A stretch of 47,065 nt of DNA. Origin: Desulfurivibrio sp. GTDB taxonomy: Bacteria > Desulfobacterota > Desulfobulbia > Desulfobulbales > SURF-16. Under the pieces are notes generated by a model. It did not search any database. It saw only the letters and a list, made by a program, of their open reading frames with translations, and had not been told where the DNA came from. A program made the position numbers and the translations under genes. The first letter of the stretch is position 1; every line of letters begins with the position of its first letter. Positions 18,158 through 26,689 of the stretch are shown here, in pieces. The stretch lies in contig QZKJ01000038.1 of the NCBI GenBank assembly GCA_003605035.1, positions 1 through 47,065 on the forward strand. Direction: 5' to 3'.

Positions 18158-19231
18158 TTAATTTCGCTGTGCAACGATTCTGGCCGCCAGTTCGGCAAGG
18201 GGAACGATTTCGTCCACCGCCCCCATCCTGATGGCCACCTGAGGCATGCCGAAGACCACACAGCTCTCTTCATCCTGCGCAAAGGTTTTTGCCCCGGCCT
18301 GCTTCATTTCCAGCAGCCCCCTGGCTCCGTCGTCTCCCATGCCGGTCATGATGATGCCGATGCCATTGCTGCCCGCATACCGGGCGGTGGAGCGGAAAAG
18401 GACGTCAACCGAGGGGCGGTGGCGGCAGACCAGCGGTCCGTCCTTCACCTCTACATAATAGCGGGCGCCGCTGCGCTGCAACAGGGTATGTCTGTTGCCC
18501 GGGGCAATCAGCACCTGGCCGCGCAGCACCGCGTCCCCGTTTTCCGCCTCCTTGACCCGCACCTGGCACAGTTCGTCAATCCGCCTGGCGAATGCCCTGG
18601 TAAAACCCTCGGGCATGTGCTGGACCACCACAATCCCCGGAATGTCCACGGGAAGTCTGGTCAGCACTTCTTTCAAGGCCTCGGTGCCGCCGGTTGAGGC
18701 GCCGATTGCCACCACTTTCTCGGTGGTCCTGGCCATGGACGTCTTTCCGGCAGGCGCGATAACCGCGTCAGCGGAGAGTTTTTTGGCCGGCTGGTACCGT
18801 GCCCTCGCGTCGGTGATTTTCCGGACTTTCACCTTGGCGGCGGCCTTGACGCTGTCGCAGATAAGGATTTTTGACTCCTCGATAAACTGTCTGGCCCCGA
18901 GTTTCGGTTTGGTAATGATGCTGACCGCGCCGTACTCCAGGGCCCGGATGGTGGTCTCCTCTCCCTTTTCCGTCAGGCTGGAGCACATGACCACCGGAAT
19001 GGGGTGCTGGCTCATGAGTTTGCGCAGAAAGGTCAGGCCGTCCATGCGCGGCATCTCCACATCCAGGGTGATGACATCGGGTTTTTCCTTTTCAATCCTC
19101 TCGGCCGCGACAAAGGGGTCACCGGCCGGCTCCATGATTTCGAGCATGGGGTCGGAACGCAGCACCTCGCTTAAGGCCTGGCGGACCACCGCTGAATCAT
19201 CAATAATGAGAACCTTGATTTTCCGGGGCAT
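18158..19231 (-). CDS. cheB: chemoreceptor methylesterase/glutamine deamidase CheB
   Basis: Removes methyl groups from chemoreceptor glutamates and deamidates glutamines, activated by CheA phosphorylation. The receiver (1-120) carries D57. A linker follows, then the catalytic domain with S179 (GASTGGTEA), H205 (QHMPEGFT) and the Asp of GMGDDG (300-301). ATG 19231 (MPRKIKV) is chosen since AAGGGAG lies just upstream; the ATG four codons earlier lacks this. 357 residues, normal length. Confidence 0.95.
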   Translation of the reverse strand: MPRKIKVLIIDDSAVVRQALSEVLRSDPMLEIMEPAGDPFVAAERIEKEKPDVITLDVEMPRMDGLTFLRKLMSQHPIPVVMCSSLTEKGEETTIRALEYGAVSIITKPKLGARQFIEESKILICDSVKAAAKVKVRKITDARARYQPAKKLSADAVIAPAGKTSMARTTEKVVAIGASTGGTEALKEVLTRLPVDIPGIVVVQHMPEGFTRAFARRIDELCQVRVKEAENGDAVLRGQVLIAPGNRHTLLQRSGARYYVEVKDGPLVCRHRPSVDVLFRSTARYAGSNGIGIIMTGMGDDGARGLLEMKQAGAKTFAQDEESCVVFGMPQVAIRMGAVDEIVPLAELAARIVAQRN

Positions 19232-19289
19232 ATCTCCCTTCATTCCCTCAGTGCAGGCGGCCTGGCAGCTTGGCAGGCGGATTACGCGC

Positions 19290-19760
19290 TCACAATCTGC
19301 TCAGAAACACCTCGCCGGTGCCGGAGTTGAAGAAGAGCTTGTAGCCCTTGTGACCTCCCACACATTCGGCAACCAGGGGTATTCCCAGATTTTTCAGCAC
19401 ATTGCGTGCCATTTCCACGTTGGCCGGACCGATCCTTACGCTTGTCTCGGAGACCGGCGCGCTTTTTGCCGTGATGATGGCTCCGCCGAAGAGTTTGGCC
19501 TGCATGCCCTGCAGGGGAAGGCCGGTTTCCTTGAGCGCTTTTATCATTTTCGGCAGGGTGCTGTCCACATAACGATAACTCTGCTTGTCGCGGTCCAGGT
19601 CACCCACCGGCAGCAGACAATGGCACATGGCCCCTGCCCGGTGCAGCGGATGGAAGAGACATACCGTCACGCAGGAGCCGAGAATGGTGGTGACCAGCGT
19701 CGCCTGCCTGGAGACAAAAAGTTCCCCCGGGTGCAGCCAGTAAAGGGGCAGCTGCGCCAT
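19290..19760 (-). CDS. cheD: chemoreceptor glutamine deamidase CheD
   Basis: Deamidates specific receptor glutamines to glutamates and may bind CheC-type phosphatases. The catalytic Cys is in TILGSCV (C30 with this start), with His in FHP soon after; KLFGGA and GPANV are also family motifs. ATG 19760 is preferred over ATG 19781 because AAAGGA, which overlaps the cheR stop codon, is spaced correctly. That gives 156 residues and a coupled cheR-cheD junction. No cheC lies in the window. Confidence 0.92.
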   Translation of the reverse strand: MAQLPLYWLHPGELFVSRQATLVTTILGSCVTVCLFHPLHRAGAMCHCLLPVGDLDRDKQSYRYVDSTLPKMIKALKETGLPLQGMQAKLFGGAIITAKSAPVSETSVRIGPANVEMARNVLKNLGIPLVAECVGGHKGYKLFFNSGTGEVFLSRL

Positions 19761-19768
19761 TAAATCCT

Positions 19769-20662
19769 TTATTTTTTGCATTGATATATAGATGAATCAA
19801 CTTTGACAAATTTATCTTCCATGCCGTGCAGGTTCTCCGAATGGCCGAGAAAGAGAAATCCCCGGTGGCTCAGATTCCTGTAAAACTTGTGAAACAGCTG
19901 CCGCTGGGTCTGCTGGTCGAAATAGATGATGACGTTCCTGCAGAAAATGGTGTCAAATGCGGATTTGAAACCGAAATTCCTGTCCATGAGATTGACCCGT
20001 TGAAAACAGATGCGCTGGCGCAGTTCCGGCACCACCCGATGACAGCCGGCCTGCCGGCCCTTGCCTTTCATGAAGTATTTGAAGAGCAGGGATTTCGGCA
20101 CCGGGTTCAGGATTTCATCGTCATAAATACCGTGAATCGCCTGCTCAAGCACCTGATTATTGATGTCGGTCGCTGTAATGGCAAAACTGAACCAGGGATG
20201 CTGTTGCTGATATTCTGACAGCACCATGGCCAGGGTATAGGGCTCTTCCCCGCTGGAGCAGCCGGCGCTCCACGCCCGGAATATTCTGCCGGCGCCCTGC
20301 CGCAGCTCGGCAGCCATGCCCGGCAGCAGGCTGCGGCACAGAACATCGAAATGGATCTTTTCCCGGAAGAAATCGGTTTTGTTGGTGCTGACCGCGTCAA
20401 TGAGATGGCTCCACTCATTCTGGCGTCCCGCCGGGCTCAGGACATAGTCAATGTAGGATTTAAACGAGGGGTGCCCGAGCGCCTTGAGTCGCTTGCGCAG
20501 CCGGGAGCTGACCATGGTTTTTTTCGCCGGCGGCAGCTTGATGCCCCATTTGTCGTAGATCAGACTGCTTAATCTGCCGAACTCCCTGTCGGTGAGCAGC
20601 AGGGTAAAATCGTCTGTGTCGGTTGCTGCACCGCAGACTTCCGTGCTATTGCCGGCGGACAT
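19769..20662 (-). CDS. cheR: chemoreceptor methyltransferase CheR
   Basis: An S-adenosylmethionine-dependent methyltransferase acting on receptor glutamates. The N-terminal helical domain (about 15-85) precedes the Rossmann domain with AWSAGCSSGEEPYTLAM and FDTIFCRNVIIYFD. ATG 20662 overlaps the 3' end of cheA by 17 bases and has GAGGAG seven bases upstream; a longer frame to 20710 adds unrelated residues. 297 residues. The receptor's C-terminal tail (see mcp) may tether it. Confidence 0.94.
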   Translation of the reverse strand: MSAGNSTEVCGAATDTDDFTLLLTDREFGRLSSLIYDKWGIKLPPAKKTMVSSRLRKRLKALGHPSFKSYIDYVLSPAGRQNEWSHLIDAVSTNKTDFFREKIHFDVLCRSLLPGMAAELRQGAGRIFRAWSAGCSSGEEPYTLAMVLSEYQQQHPWFSFAITATDINNQVLEQAIHGIYDDEILNPVPKSLLFKYFMKGKGRQAGCHRVVPELRQRICFQRVNLMDRNFGFKSAFDTIFCRNVIIYFDQQTQRQLFHKFYRNLSHRGFLFLGHSENLHGMEDKFVKVDSSIYQCKK

Positions 20663-22724
20663 CCGCAGACTCCTCGATCCGGGCCGCACGGGCCAGGGCC
20701 TGGGTGTCAATGATCAGGGCCACCTCGCCGTTGCCGAGGATGGTGGAGCCGGAAAGACCTTCCGCGTTGCGGTAGGTCCAGCCCAGCGATTTAATCACCG
20801 TCTGGTGGCCGCCCACCACTTCATCAAGCACCAGGCCGAGCTGCTCCTCCCGCAGGCTGACGATCACCATCTGTTCCCTGTCAGGCCGGCTGCCGGGCAT
20901 GACAAAGAAATCCCGCAGTCTGACATAGGGAATAAGATGGCCGCGCACGGCAAACACCCGGCGTCCGTGGTAGCGGGCAATCTCTGCGGCAGTCAGTTCC
21001 ACGCATTCCTCCACCTCGGCCAGGGGCAGCACGAAATGGGTGTCGCCGGCGCGCACCAGCAGGCCGTCAATAATCGCCATGGTCAGGGGCAAGGTGATGG
21101 TCACCGTGGTTCCCCGGTTTTTTTCGCTGTTGACCTGGACCGAGCCCCGCAGCTTCTCAATGGCATTCTTCACCACATCCATGCCCACCCCGCGGCCGGA
21201 GACGCTGCTGATCCGTCTGGCGGTGGAGACGCCGGCGGCAAAGATCAGTGAAAAGATTTCCTGTTCGCTCAGCACCGCATCGTCGCTGATGATGCCTTTC
21301 TGCAGGGCCTTTCTGCGGATACTGTCAGCGTCGAGACCCTTGCCGTCATCAAGGACGGTGATCACCACATTGGCGCCGTTATGCACGGCGGACAAAAACA
21401 GGGTGCCGGAGCGGGGCTTGCCTGTTGCCAGGCGCTCCTCGGGGGATTCAATGCCGTGGTCGATGGAGTTTCTGATCAGATGGATGAGCGGATCATTGAG
21501 CTGCTCGATGACGGTCTTGTCCAGTTCCGTCTCCTCGCCCACGGTTTTCATCTCCACCTCTTTGCCCAGTTCGGCGGAAAGATCCCGGACCAGACGTTTG
21601 AAGCGGGTAAAGGTGCTGCCGATGGGCAGCATGCGGATATTGAGCACCAGATCACGCAGCTCGGCGGTGAGATGCTCGATCTGTTCCACCGGCTCCAGCA
21701 GAGAGGCCTGATGCAGGGCGGAGGCAACATCGGTCAGCCTGGCCTGGGTGACCACCAACTCTCCCACCAGATTGATCAGGGTGTCAAGCTTGTCCGCCGC
21801 TACCCGGATGCTTTCCACCCCCTTCAGCACCTGGGGTTCCGGGGAGTTTTTCCTGACCGCGGGGGTTGGTGTTTCCACAGCAGGCGCAGGGGAGGCCGCC
21901 GCCTGCGGCGCCGGTCGGGACGGCTGGGCCGGAGATGGAGGCAGGTCTGCCCCAGGGGCCAGCTCAGCGGCCAGCTGCCGGTGATCTTTATCCGTGGCCA
22001 GCGGGGTTATGGTGAGAGTGGAGCTTGACTCGGCGAAGATGAAGACATCGCGGACCGCGTTGTGGTCATGCACGGTGCTGAGCAGAATTTTCCAGGCCGG
22101 CCCGGGCAGGCCGGCGGGGTCTGCGGCGCCCCGGATGAGCACGGTGCTCTGGCCCATGGCCTGCAGATCCTCCAGGAGCTGCCGGGGGTCTCCGCCTCCC
22201 TCGAAAAAGGCGGCCTGCGGCTGAAAATCAATGAGATAATGGCGGTTTGCAGCGGGGTCCGGTGCAGGTGCTGCCGCAGGGGCGCTGACCGACTCCTGCA
22301 GTCGGGCGGTCTCCGTAGCAGGCGCGGCTGCCGGGGTGGTCCGGCCGCTGGACACGGCAGCCAGTTCGTGAATGATGGCCTCTCCCCGCAGGGGGTCCGG
22401 TTCATCGCCCCCCGAGGCCGCATCAAGCAGGGCGGTGATAAAGTCCCGGGACTGCAGAATCAGGTTGATCAGCTCCCGGCACACCGGGACAGCGCCGTCC
22501 CGCACCCGGTCCAGGGCCGTCTCCACATGATGGGTGAAATCGGCAATGCGGTCAAGGCCGAACATGGCGGCCGAACCCTTGATGGTATGCATGCTGCGGA
22601 AAACCCTGCCAACCAGTTTGATGTCTTCCGGAGAGTTTTCCAGTTCGAGCAGGGAGCCTTCGAGCTCTTCAAGAAGCTCCCTGGCCTCTTCCTGAAAAAC
22701 CGCAACAAAATCATTGTCAGCCAT
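20646..22724 (-). CDS. cheA: chemotaxis histidine kinase CheA
   Basis: The central kinase of the chemosensory array. The HPt domain has phospho-His H46 (SMHTIKGSAAMFG). A variable middle (about 140-290) is rich in Pro/Ala linkers around a P2-like alpha/beta segment (HYLIDFQPQAAFFEGG onwards). The dimerisation domain, the ATPase domain (HLIRNSIDHGIES, LDDGKGLD, SGRGVGMDVV) and a CheW-like P5 domain follow. 692 residues. The ATG overlaps the cheW stop by one base (TGATG), showing coupling. A GTG one codon earlier is an alternative start. Confidence 0.95.
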   Translation of the reverse strand: MADNDFVAVFQEEARELLEELEGSLLELENSPEDIKLVGRVFRSMHTIKGSAAMFGLDRIADFTHHVETALDRVRDGAVPVCRELINLILQSRDFITALLDAASGGDEPDPLRGEAIIHELAAVSSGRTTPAAAPATETARLQESVSAPAAAPAPDPAANRHYLIDFQPQAAFFEGGGDPRQLLEDLQAMGQSTVLIRGAADPAGLPGPAWKILLSTVHDHNAVRDVFIFAESSSTLTITPLATDKDHRQLAAELAPGADLPPSPAQPSRPAPQAAASPAPAVETPTPAVRKNSPEPQVLKGVESIRVAADKLDTLINLVGELVVTQARLTDVASALHQASLLEPVEQIEHLTAELRDLVLNIRMLPIGSTFTRFKRLVRDLSAELGKEVEMKTVGEETELDKTVIEQLNDPLIHLIRNSIDHGIESPEERLATGKPRSGTLFLSAVHNGANVVITVLDDGKGLDADSIRRKALQKGIISDDAVLSEQEIFSLIFAAGVSTARRISSVSGRGVGMDVVKNAIEKLRGSVQVNSEKNRGTTVTITLPLTMAIIDGLLVRAGDTHFVLPLAEVEECVELTAAEIARYHGRRVFAVRGHLIPYVRLRDFFVMPGSRPDREQMVIVSLREEQLGLVLDEVVGGHQTVIKSLGWTYRNAEGLSGSTILGNGEVALIIDTQALARAARIEESADVRRQ

Positions 22725-23272
22725 CACAGCTCCTGTGCAGCGGGTTGTTCCTCGGACTCCTGCGGCTGGGCCGCCAGGGCGCCTGCTTCCGCATCCCGCA
22801 GGGTTGCCTCTCCTTCGCTGGCCAATACCTTGTCAATATCGAGCAGAATGAGAAATTTATCCTCATGGCGTCCCATACCCTTGATGAAATCGGTGTTGAG
22901 GTTGGTGCCCATGCGGGGAACGGCCTCGATATTGGCCGGATCAAGTTCAAGCACCGCCTGCACCGCATCGGTCAGCACGCCCATGAGCACCGGCGCGGTT
23001 TCGGCCTCAACCTCGATCTCCATGATCATGATGCAGGTGTTGATGGTTTTCTGCACAGGTTCCATGCCGAGTTTGAGGCCGAGATCCACCACCGGCACCA
23101 CGTTGCCCCGCAGGTTGATGACGCCGCAGAGATAGGCGGGCATGCGCGGGATGCGGGTCAGGGTGGCAACATCGAGCACCTCCCGCACCTTGAAGATTTC
23201 CACGGCAAAGTCCTCATCCCGCAGGGTAAAGGAAAGATACTGACTGCTTACCGTCTCATTGTGCATATCCAT
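22724..23272 (-). CDS. cheW: chemotaxis coupling protein CheW
   Basis: The adaptor that links receptors to CheA. The SH3-like CheW fold is recognisable over residues 10-150: YLSFTLRDEDFAVEIFKVREV, shortened to its core, plus RIPRMPAYLCGVINLRG and VVPVVDLGLKLG. The last 30 residues are an acidic Ala/Gln tail. AAGGGG precedes the ATG. It lies 10 bases after the mcp stop. Confidence 0.95.
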   Translation of the reverse strand: MDMHNETVSSQYLSFTLRDEDFAVEIFKVREVLDVATLTRIPRMPAYLCGVINLRGNVVPVVDLGLKLGMEPVQKTINTCIMIMEIEVEAETAPVLMGVLTDAVQAVLELDPANIEAVPRMGTNLNTDFIKGMGRHEDKFLILLDIDKVLASEGEATLRDAEAGALAAQPQESEEQPAAQEL

Positions 23273-23282
23273 GGCAAACCCC

Positions 23283-25388
23283 TTAATATCTCTCGAACTC
23301 GTCGTCGGAATCGCTCAGTTTCAGTTTCACCCCATCCCCTTTCGGGGCTTCAGCGGCATCTGTTTTCTTGGGAGGCTGGGCTGGCGGGAGCTGCGGTTTT
23401 TTCTGCGCTGGTCGGGAGATGGGGCTGTGCCGCACGGGCGAGGCGTATTCCTGGTTGATCTTGAAAAAGGAGATGGCCCGCATCAGTTCATTGGACTGGG
23501 CATTGAGTTCTTCGGCAGAGGCGGAAAGCTCCTCGGCCGCCGAACTGTTCTGCTGGATGACCTGATTAAGCTGTTCCACCGCCATGCAGTTCTCCTGCAC
23601 GCCCTTGGCCTGTTCCGCACTGGCCGCATCGATTTCCTCCACCAGGTCCGCGGTTTTTTTGATCTGCGGCACCATCTCCAGAATCAATTTGCCCGCATTG
23701 GCGGCGATTTCCACACTGCTGGCGGCCACGCCCTTGATCTCCATGGCCGCGGTCTGGCTGCGCTCGGCCAGCTTGCGGACTTCAGAAGCCACCACGGCAA
23801 ATCCCTTGCCGTGCTCGCCGGCCCGGGCCGCCTCGATGGCGGCGTTTAAGGCCAGCAGGTTGGTCTGCCGGGAAATTTCCTCAATGATCTCGATTTTTTC
23901 GGCAATGGTCCGCATGGCCTTTTCCGTGTCTGCCACGGCCTGGCCGCCTTTCTCCGCATCCTGGGCCGCCCGGTTGGCAATGGCCGCGGTCTGGCGGGCG
24001 CTGTCGGCGGTCTGGTCCACCGTGCTGGTCATTTCCTCCATGGAGGAGGAGATCTCTTCCACGGTGGCCGCCTGTTCGCTGGCCCCCTGGGAGACGGTCT
24101 GCGAGGTGGCGCCCAGTTCGTTGCTGCCGGTGGTCACCTGGGCCGCGATTTCCCGGATGGTCACCACCGTATCCTCCAGCCTGGTCACCATTTTGCGCAG
24201 GGCATTGGCCAGGGCGCCGATTTCGTCCTTGCTTTCCAGGGTCATCTGGGCGGTGAGATCGCCGGCCGCCACCGATTCGGCGAATTTTACCCCCAGGTTG
24301 AGGGGATCGATGATGGAGCGGGAGAGCCTGTAGAGGAAAAGTCCCAGCATCACCGCGGACAGCAGGAAGGTGGCCAGGGCGATGATGTTGGCCGCTGAGA
24401 CCACGCTGGCCATATGTTTTTCCGCTTCAGCCCGTTCCGCCTCCACCGAAACGGCAAATTTATGCAGACCTTCGGTTACCTGGCTGCCGTATTCATCCAG
24501 GGTGTCGTCCATCCTGTCAAAGGCGGCTTCCATCTTCTTCAGCTGCACCGCGCTGTTTTCAATGAGGTCTTTCAGCTCCACCTTGATGCCTTTTTCCAGC
24601 AGCGGCAGGCCTTTGCCGATTTCGGCGATCATCTGCCGCTCGCCAGAGCTGGCCGGGGAGGAGGCGAGTCTGTCAAAATTCAGGTAAAGGAATTTCAAAT
24701 TGTTGTCGATTGCGGCAAGCCGGTCATCCTGGATTTTGCCTTCATGCTTGTCAATGATGGAATCCATGGCAGCCAGCATCACCTCAAGCTGGGCCAGGCG
24801 CATGTCGGTGACCAGCAGGATCGTCTCGGTGAGTTTCTCGTGGTCCTGGCCCGCAGCACCTTCAAGCCTGGCATGGAGGGACTCGTCAAGTTTGACCAGA
24901 TTGCCGCCCACCGCATCTCCGTATTCATCCAGGGTGTCGTCGATGTGGTCAAAGTCTTTCTCGATGCGGGCCATGTCACTGCCGGAGGACTCGATGAGTT
25001 CCTTGAGGTCCTTCTGAATGGCGTTGACCAGCTGCTCCACGTTGCCGACCATGGCCGCCGCCAGCTGTTTTTCCTCGGCATTGTCGGCAGCCTCGGTAAG
25101 ATTCGGCAGATTGGTTTTCAGAAAGGAGGCTGCGCGGATGATATTGTCCATACGTTCCTTGTCAATGGAACCATGATCCTTGTCAATGATGGAATCCATG
25201 GCGGCCAGCAGCAGTAGGGTGGTGCTCTTTTCCATCTCGTTGACCGTGTTCAGTTGATGATTGCGCAACTGGCTGACTGCCATGGATGTGTTGACCGTGC
25301 GGTTTGCAAAAAACATGACGCTGAAAAGAATCAGCAGCGCCAGGATGGAGATGCCACCTGCCAGACCAAGTTTTTTCGCTATGGACAT
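23283..25388 (-). CDS. methyl-accepting chemotaxis protein with duplicated sensor module
   Basis: A 701-residue membrane receptor and first gene of the che operon. TM1 is at about 8-28, and the extracytoplasmic helical sensor at about 29-328. TM2 is at about 330-352, followed by HAMP and a long cytoplasmic signalling domain with the conserved hairpin tip ([20 protein letters not shown]). The sensor is a tandem duplication with period 144: AAMDSIIDK at 62-70 and 206-214, DDTLDEYG at 150-157 and 294-301. The C-terminus is a Pro/Lys-rich flexible linker ending EFERY, resembling the CheR/CheB-docking pentapeptide. The start is fixed by AAGGAGG (25394-25400) five bases before the ATG; the frame extends upstream without a comparable site. 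The ligand is unknown. Confidence 0.93.
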   Translation of the reverse strand: MSIAKKLGLAGGISILALLILFSVMFFANRTVNTSMAVSQLRNHQLNTVNEMEKSTTLLLLAAMDSIIDKDHGSIDKERMDNIIRAASFLKTNLPNLTEAADNAEEKQLAAAMVGNVEQLVNAIQKDLKELIESSGSDMARIEKDFDHIDDTLDEYGDAVGGNLVKLDESLHARLEGAAGQDHEKLTETILLVTDMRLAQLEVMLAAMDSIIDKHEGKIQDDRLAAIDNNLKFLYLNFDRLASSPASSGERQMIAEIGKGLPLLEKGIKVELKDLIENSAVQLKKMEAAFDRMDDTLDEYGSQVTEGLHKFAVSVEAERAEAEKHMASVVSAANIIALATFLLSAVMLGLFLYRLSRSIIDPLNLGVKFAESVAAGDLTAQMTLESKDEIGALANALRKMVTRLEDTVVTIREIAAQVTTGSNELGATSQTVSQGASEQAATVEEISSSMEEMTSTVDQTADSARQTAAIANRAAQDAEKGGQAVADTEKAMRTIAEKIEIIEEISRQTNLLALNAAIEAARAGEHGKGFAVVASEVRKLAERSQTAAMEIKGVAASSVEIAANAGKLILEMVPQIKKTADLVEEIDAASAEQAKGVQENCMAVEQLNQVIQQNSSAAEELSASAEELNAQSNELMRAISFFKINQEYASPVRHSPISRPAQKKPQLPPAQPPKKTDAAEAPKGDGVKLKLSDSDDEFERY

Positions 25389-25560
25389 ACATTCCTCCTT
25401 GATAGGTACAGCATTTTGGTTGCCGGCAGCCCGAGCATGAAGAAACTTTTTTTTGGAGCATGCCTGCAGGCGCCCTGTCGCGGCAACAAGGGGTTGCCTC
25501 GCTGCTTTCGACCATGACCGTGTTGCTGATTTGCGGTTGCAGCTCATTCCCAACCATTTC

Positions 25561-25590
25561 ATTATATTCATAGATTTTCGGGAAAGTGAA
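25561..25590 (-). promoter_or_regulatory. sigma70-like promoter of the che operon
   Basis: On the minus strand, TTCACT (25585-25590) and a perfect TATAAT (25561-25566) are separated by 18 bp, about 170 bases before the mcp start. No sigma28 or sigma54 motif was seen here. The remaining sequence between 25389 and 25789 contains no convincing gene; a T-rich run occurs near 25645-25655. Confidence 0.4.
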
Positions 25591-25789
25591 TATAAAAAAT
25601 AGCAGCGTTGTCAGGGGATCAGGGCAGGTTGCTAGGATAAGTTATTATTTTTTTTGTTGAGAATGCTGTCAGGGTCAGGCCTGGGTGGTCAGGCTTGGGG
25701 GAAAAGCTGATGACTGGCTATGGAATAAATGGTGAATGCCGTGGCAGTGCGGCTGAGCTGGCCCAGGCCGGCAGCCTCTGGCGCGGCTG

Positions 25790-26686
25790 TCATTTTCTAG
25801 TTTTGGTAAAGCGCGGGGATTTCAGCAGCACGGGAAAGGGTAACTGCGTGGGCCAGCCGGCCGGTGAGCCGGTCAGCTGCACCAGGTGATCATTAACCAC
25901 CGGACATTTCACGGTCAGCAGAAAATAGAGGGGAGCGTGAACTTCGGAGAGGGTTTCAAAGTTGCCCTGTCCCTTGCTGATGATCAGATCGGCCTCAGCA
26001 AACAGCTGCCGGAACTGCGTCGAGCAGTGGGGCAGGGGGGTGCCGGGGCAGCCGGTGCCATTGGTGGTCACCCGGCAGACCTCCGGCAGGCCGCATTCCC
26101 GGGCATCTTCGGGCAGGGCGTCATTGATGATGGCCTGTTCCTTGACCACAAAGGTGAGGTCCCGCTTCATTGTTTCAATGGCGATTTTGTCAAAGACCAG
26201 TTCGCCGCAGTTGTCGCCCAGGTAGAGTATGCGCTCTGCCTGGCGCAGGTCGTTTTCCAGTTCGGCAAAATCATTGATGGCCATTGCTGGGGACAGGGCG
26301 TCGTGTATGGTCTGATGCATGTCAAACTGGTGCAGGGAGCCGTAATCAATGATGTTGCCGGCGATGGCAAAGCGCAGGGCGGCCAGCAGCGGCTTGTCCG
26401 CCGCCAGCACCTTTTGTCTGATCAGGGGAGCCATGGCTGCGGCAAAGCGGTTGCTTTCCCTTTTGAGCTCGGCAAAGGGGTCCGGCTGCCCGGAAATGTC
26501 GGCAATCAGCGCGTAGAGATGAACGGCATTTTCAGGCGGACTGAGGTTGAAGTCAATGAACGGCAGAAAATCTCGAATGACTTCACTGGCGATCTCCTGC
26601 TGGCCGGCAGGTGATGAGGTGCAGAGTCGCGCGGTATGGATGGCCTGCTTCAGAAAGCAGGGCAGACAGTCCAGGGTGGTCAGCAT
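25790..26686 (-). CDS. DUF89 (ARMT1-like) domain protein
   Basis: A 298-residue protein of the DUF89/COG1578 family, metal-dependent enzymes. Some members are phosphatases acting on damaged or excess phosphometabolites, and a eukaryotic relative has been linked to protein carboxyl methylation. Visible motifs are the N-terminal CLPCF (C7, C10), the active-site GDNCGELVFDK, and KGQGNFETL, which carries metal-binding and substrate residues. The gene begins three bases after the stop of the kinase-fold gene, so the two are almost certainly coexpressed and may act on one substrate. The substrate cannot be named from sequence. Confidence 0.8.
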   Translation of the reverse strand: MLTTLDCLPCFLKQAIHTARLCTSSPAGQQEIASEVIRDFLPFIDFNLSPPENAVHLYALIADISGQPDPFAELKRESNRFAAAMAPLIRQKVLAADKPLLAALRFAIAGNIIDYGSLHQFDMHQTIHDALSPAMAINDFAELENDLRQAERILYLGDNCGELVFDKIAIETMKRDLTFVVKEQAIINDALPEDARECGLPEVCRVTTNGTGCPGTPLPHCSTQFRQLFAEADLIISKGQGNFETLSEVHAPLYFLLTVKCPVVNDHLVQLTGSPAGWPTQLPFPVLLKSPRFTKTRK

Positions 26687-26689
26687 GGC

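Noticed and set aside
25389..25571. N-terminal extension of the chemoreceptor frame
   Set aside because: It has no family resemblance, lacks a ribosome site, and the promoter lies inside it; the start at 25388 has AAGGAGG.
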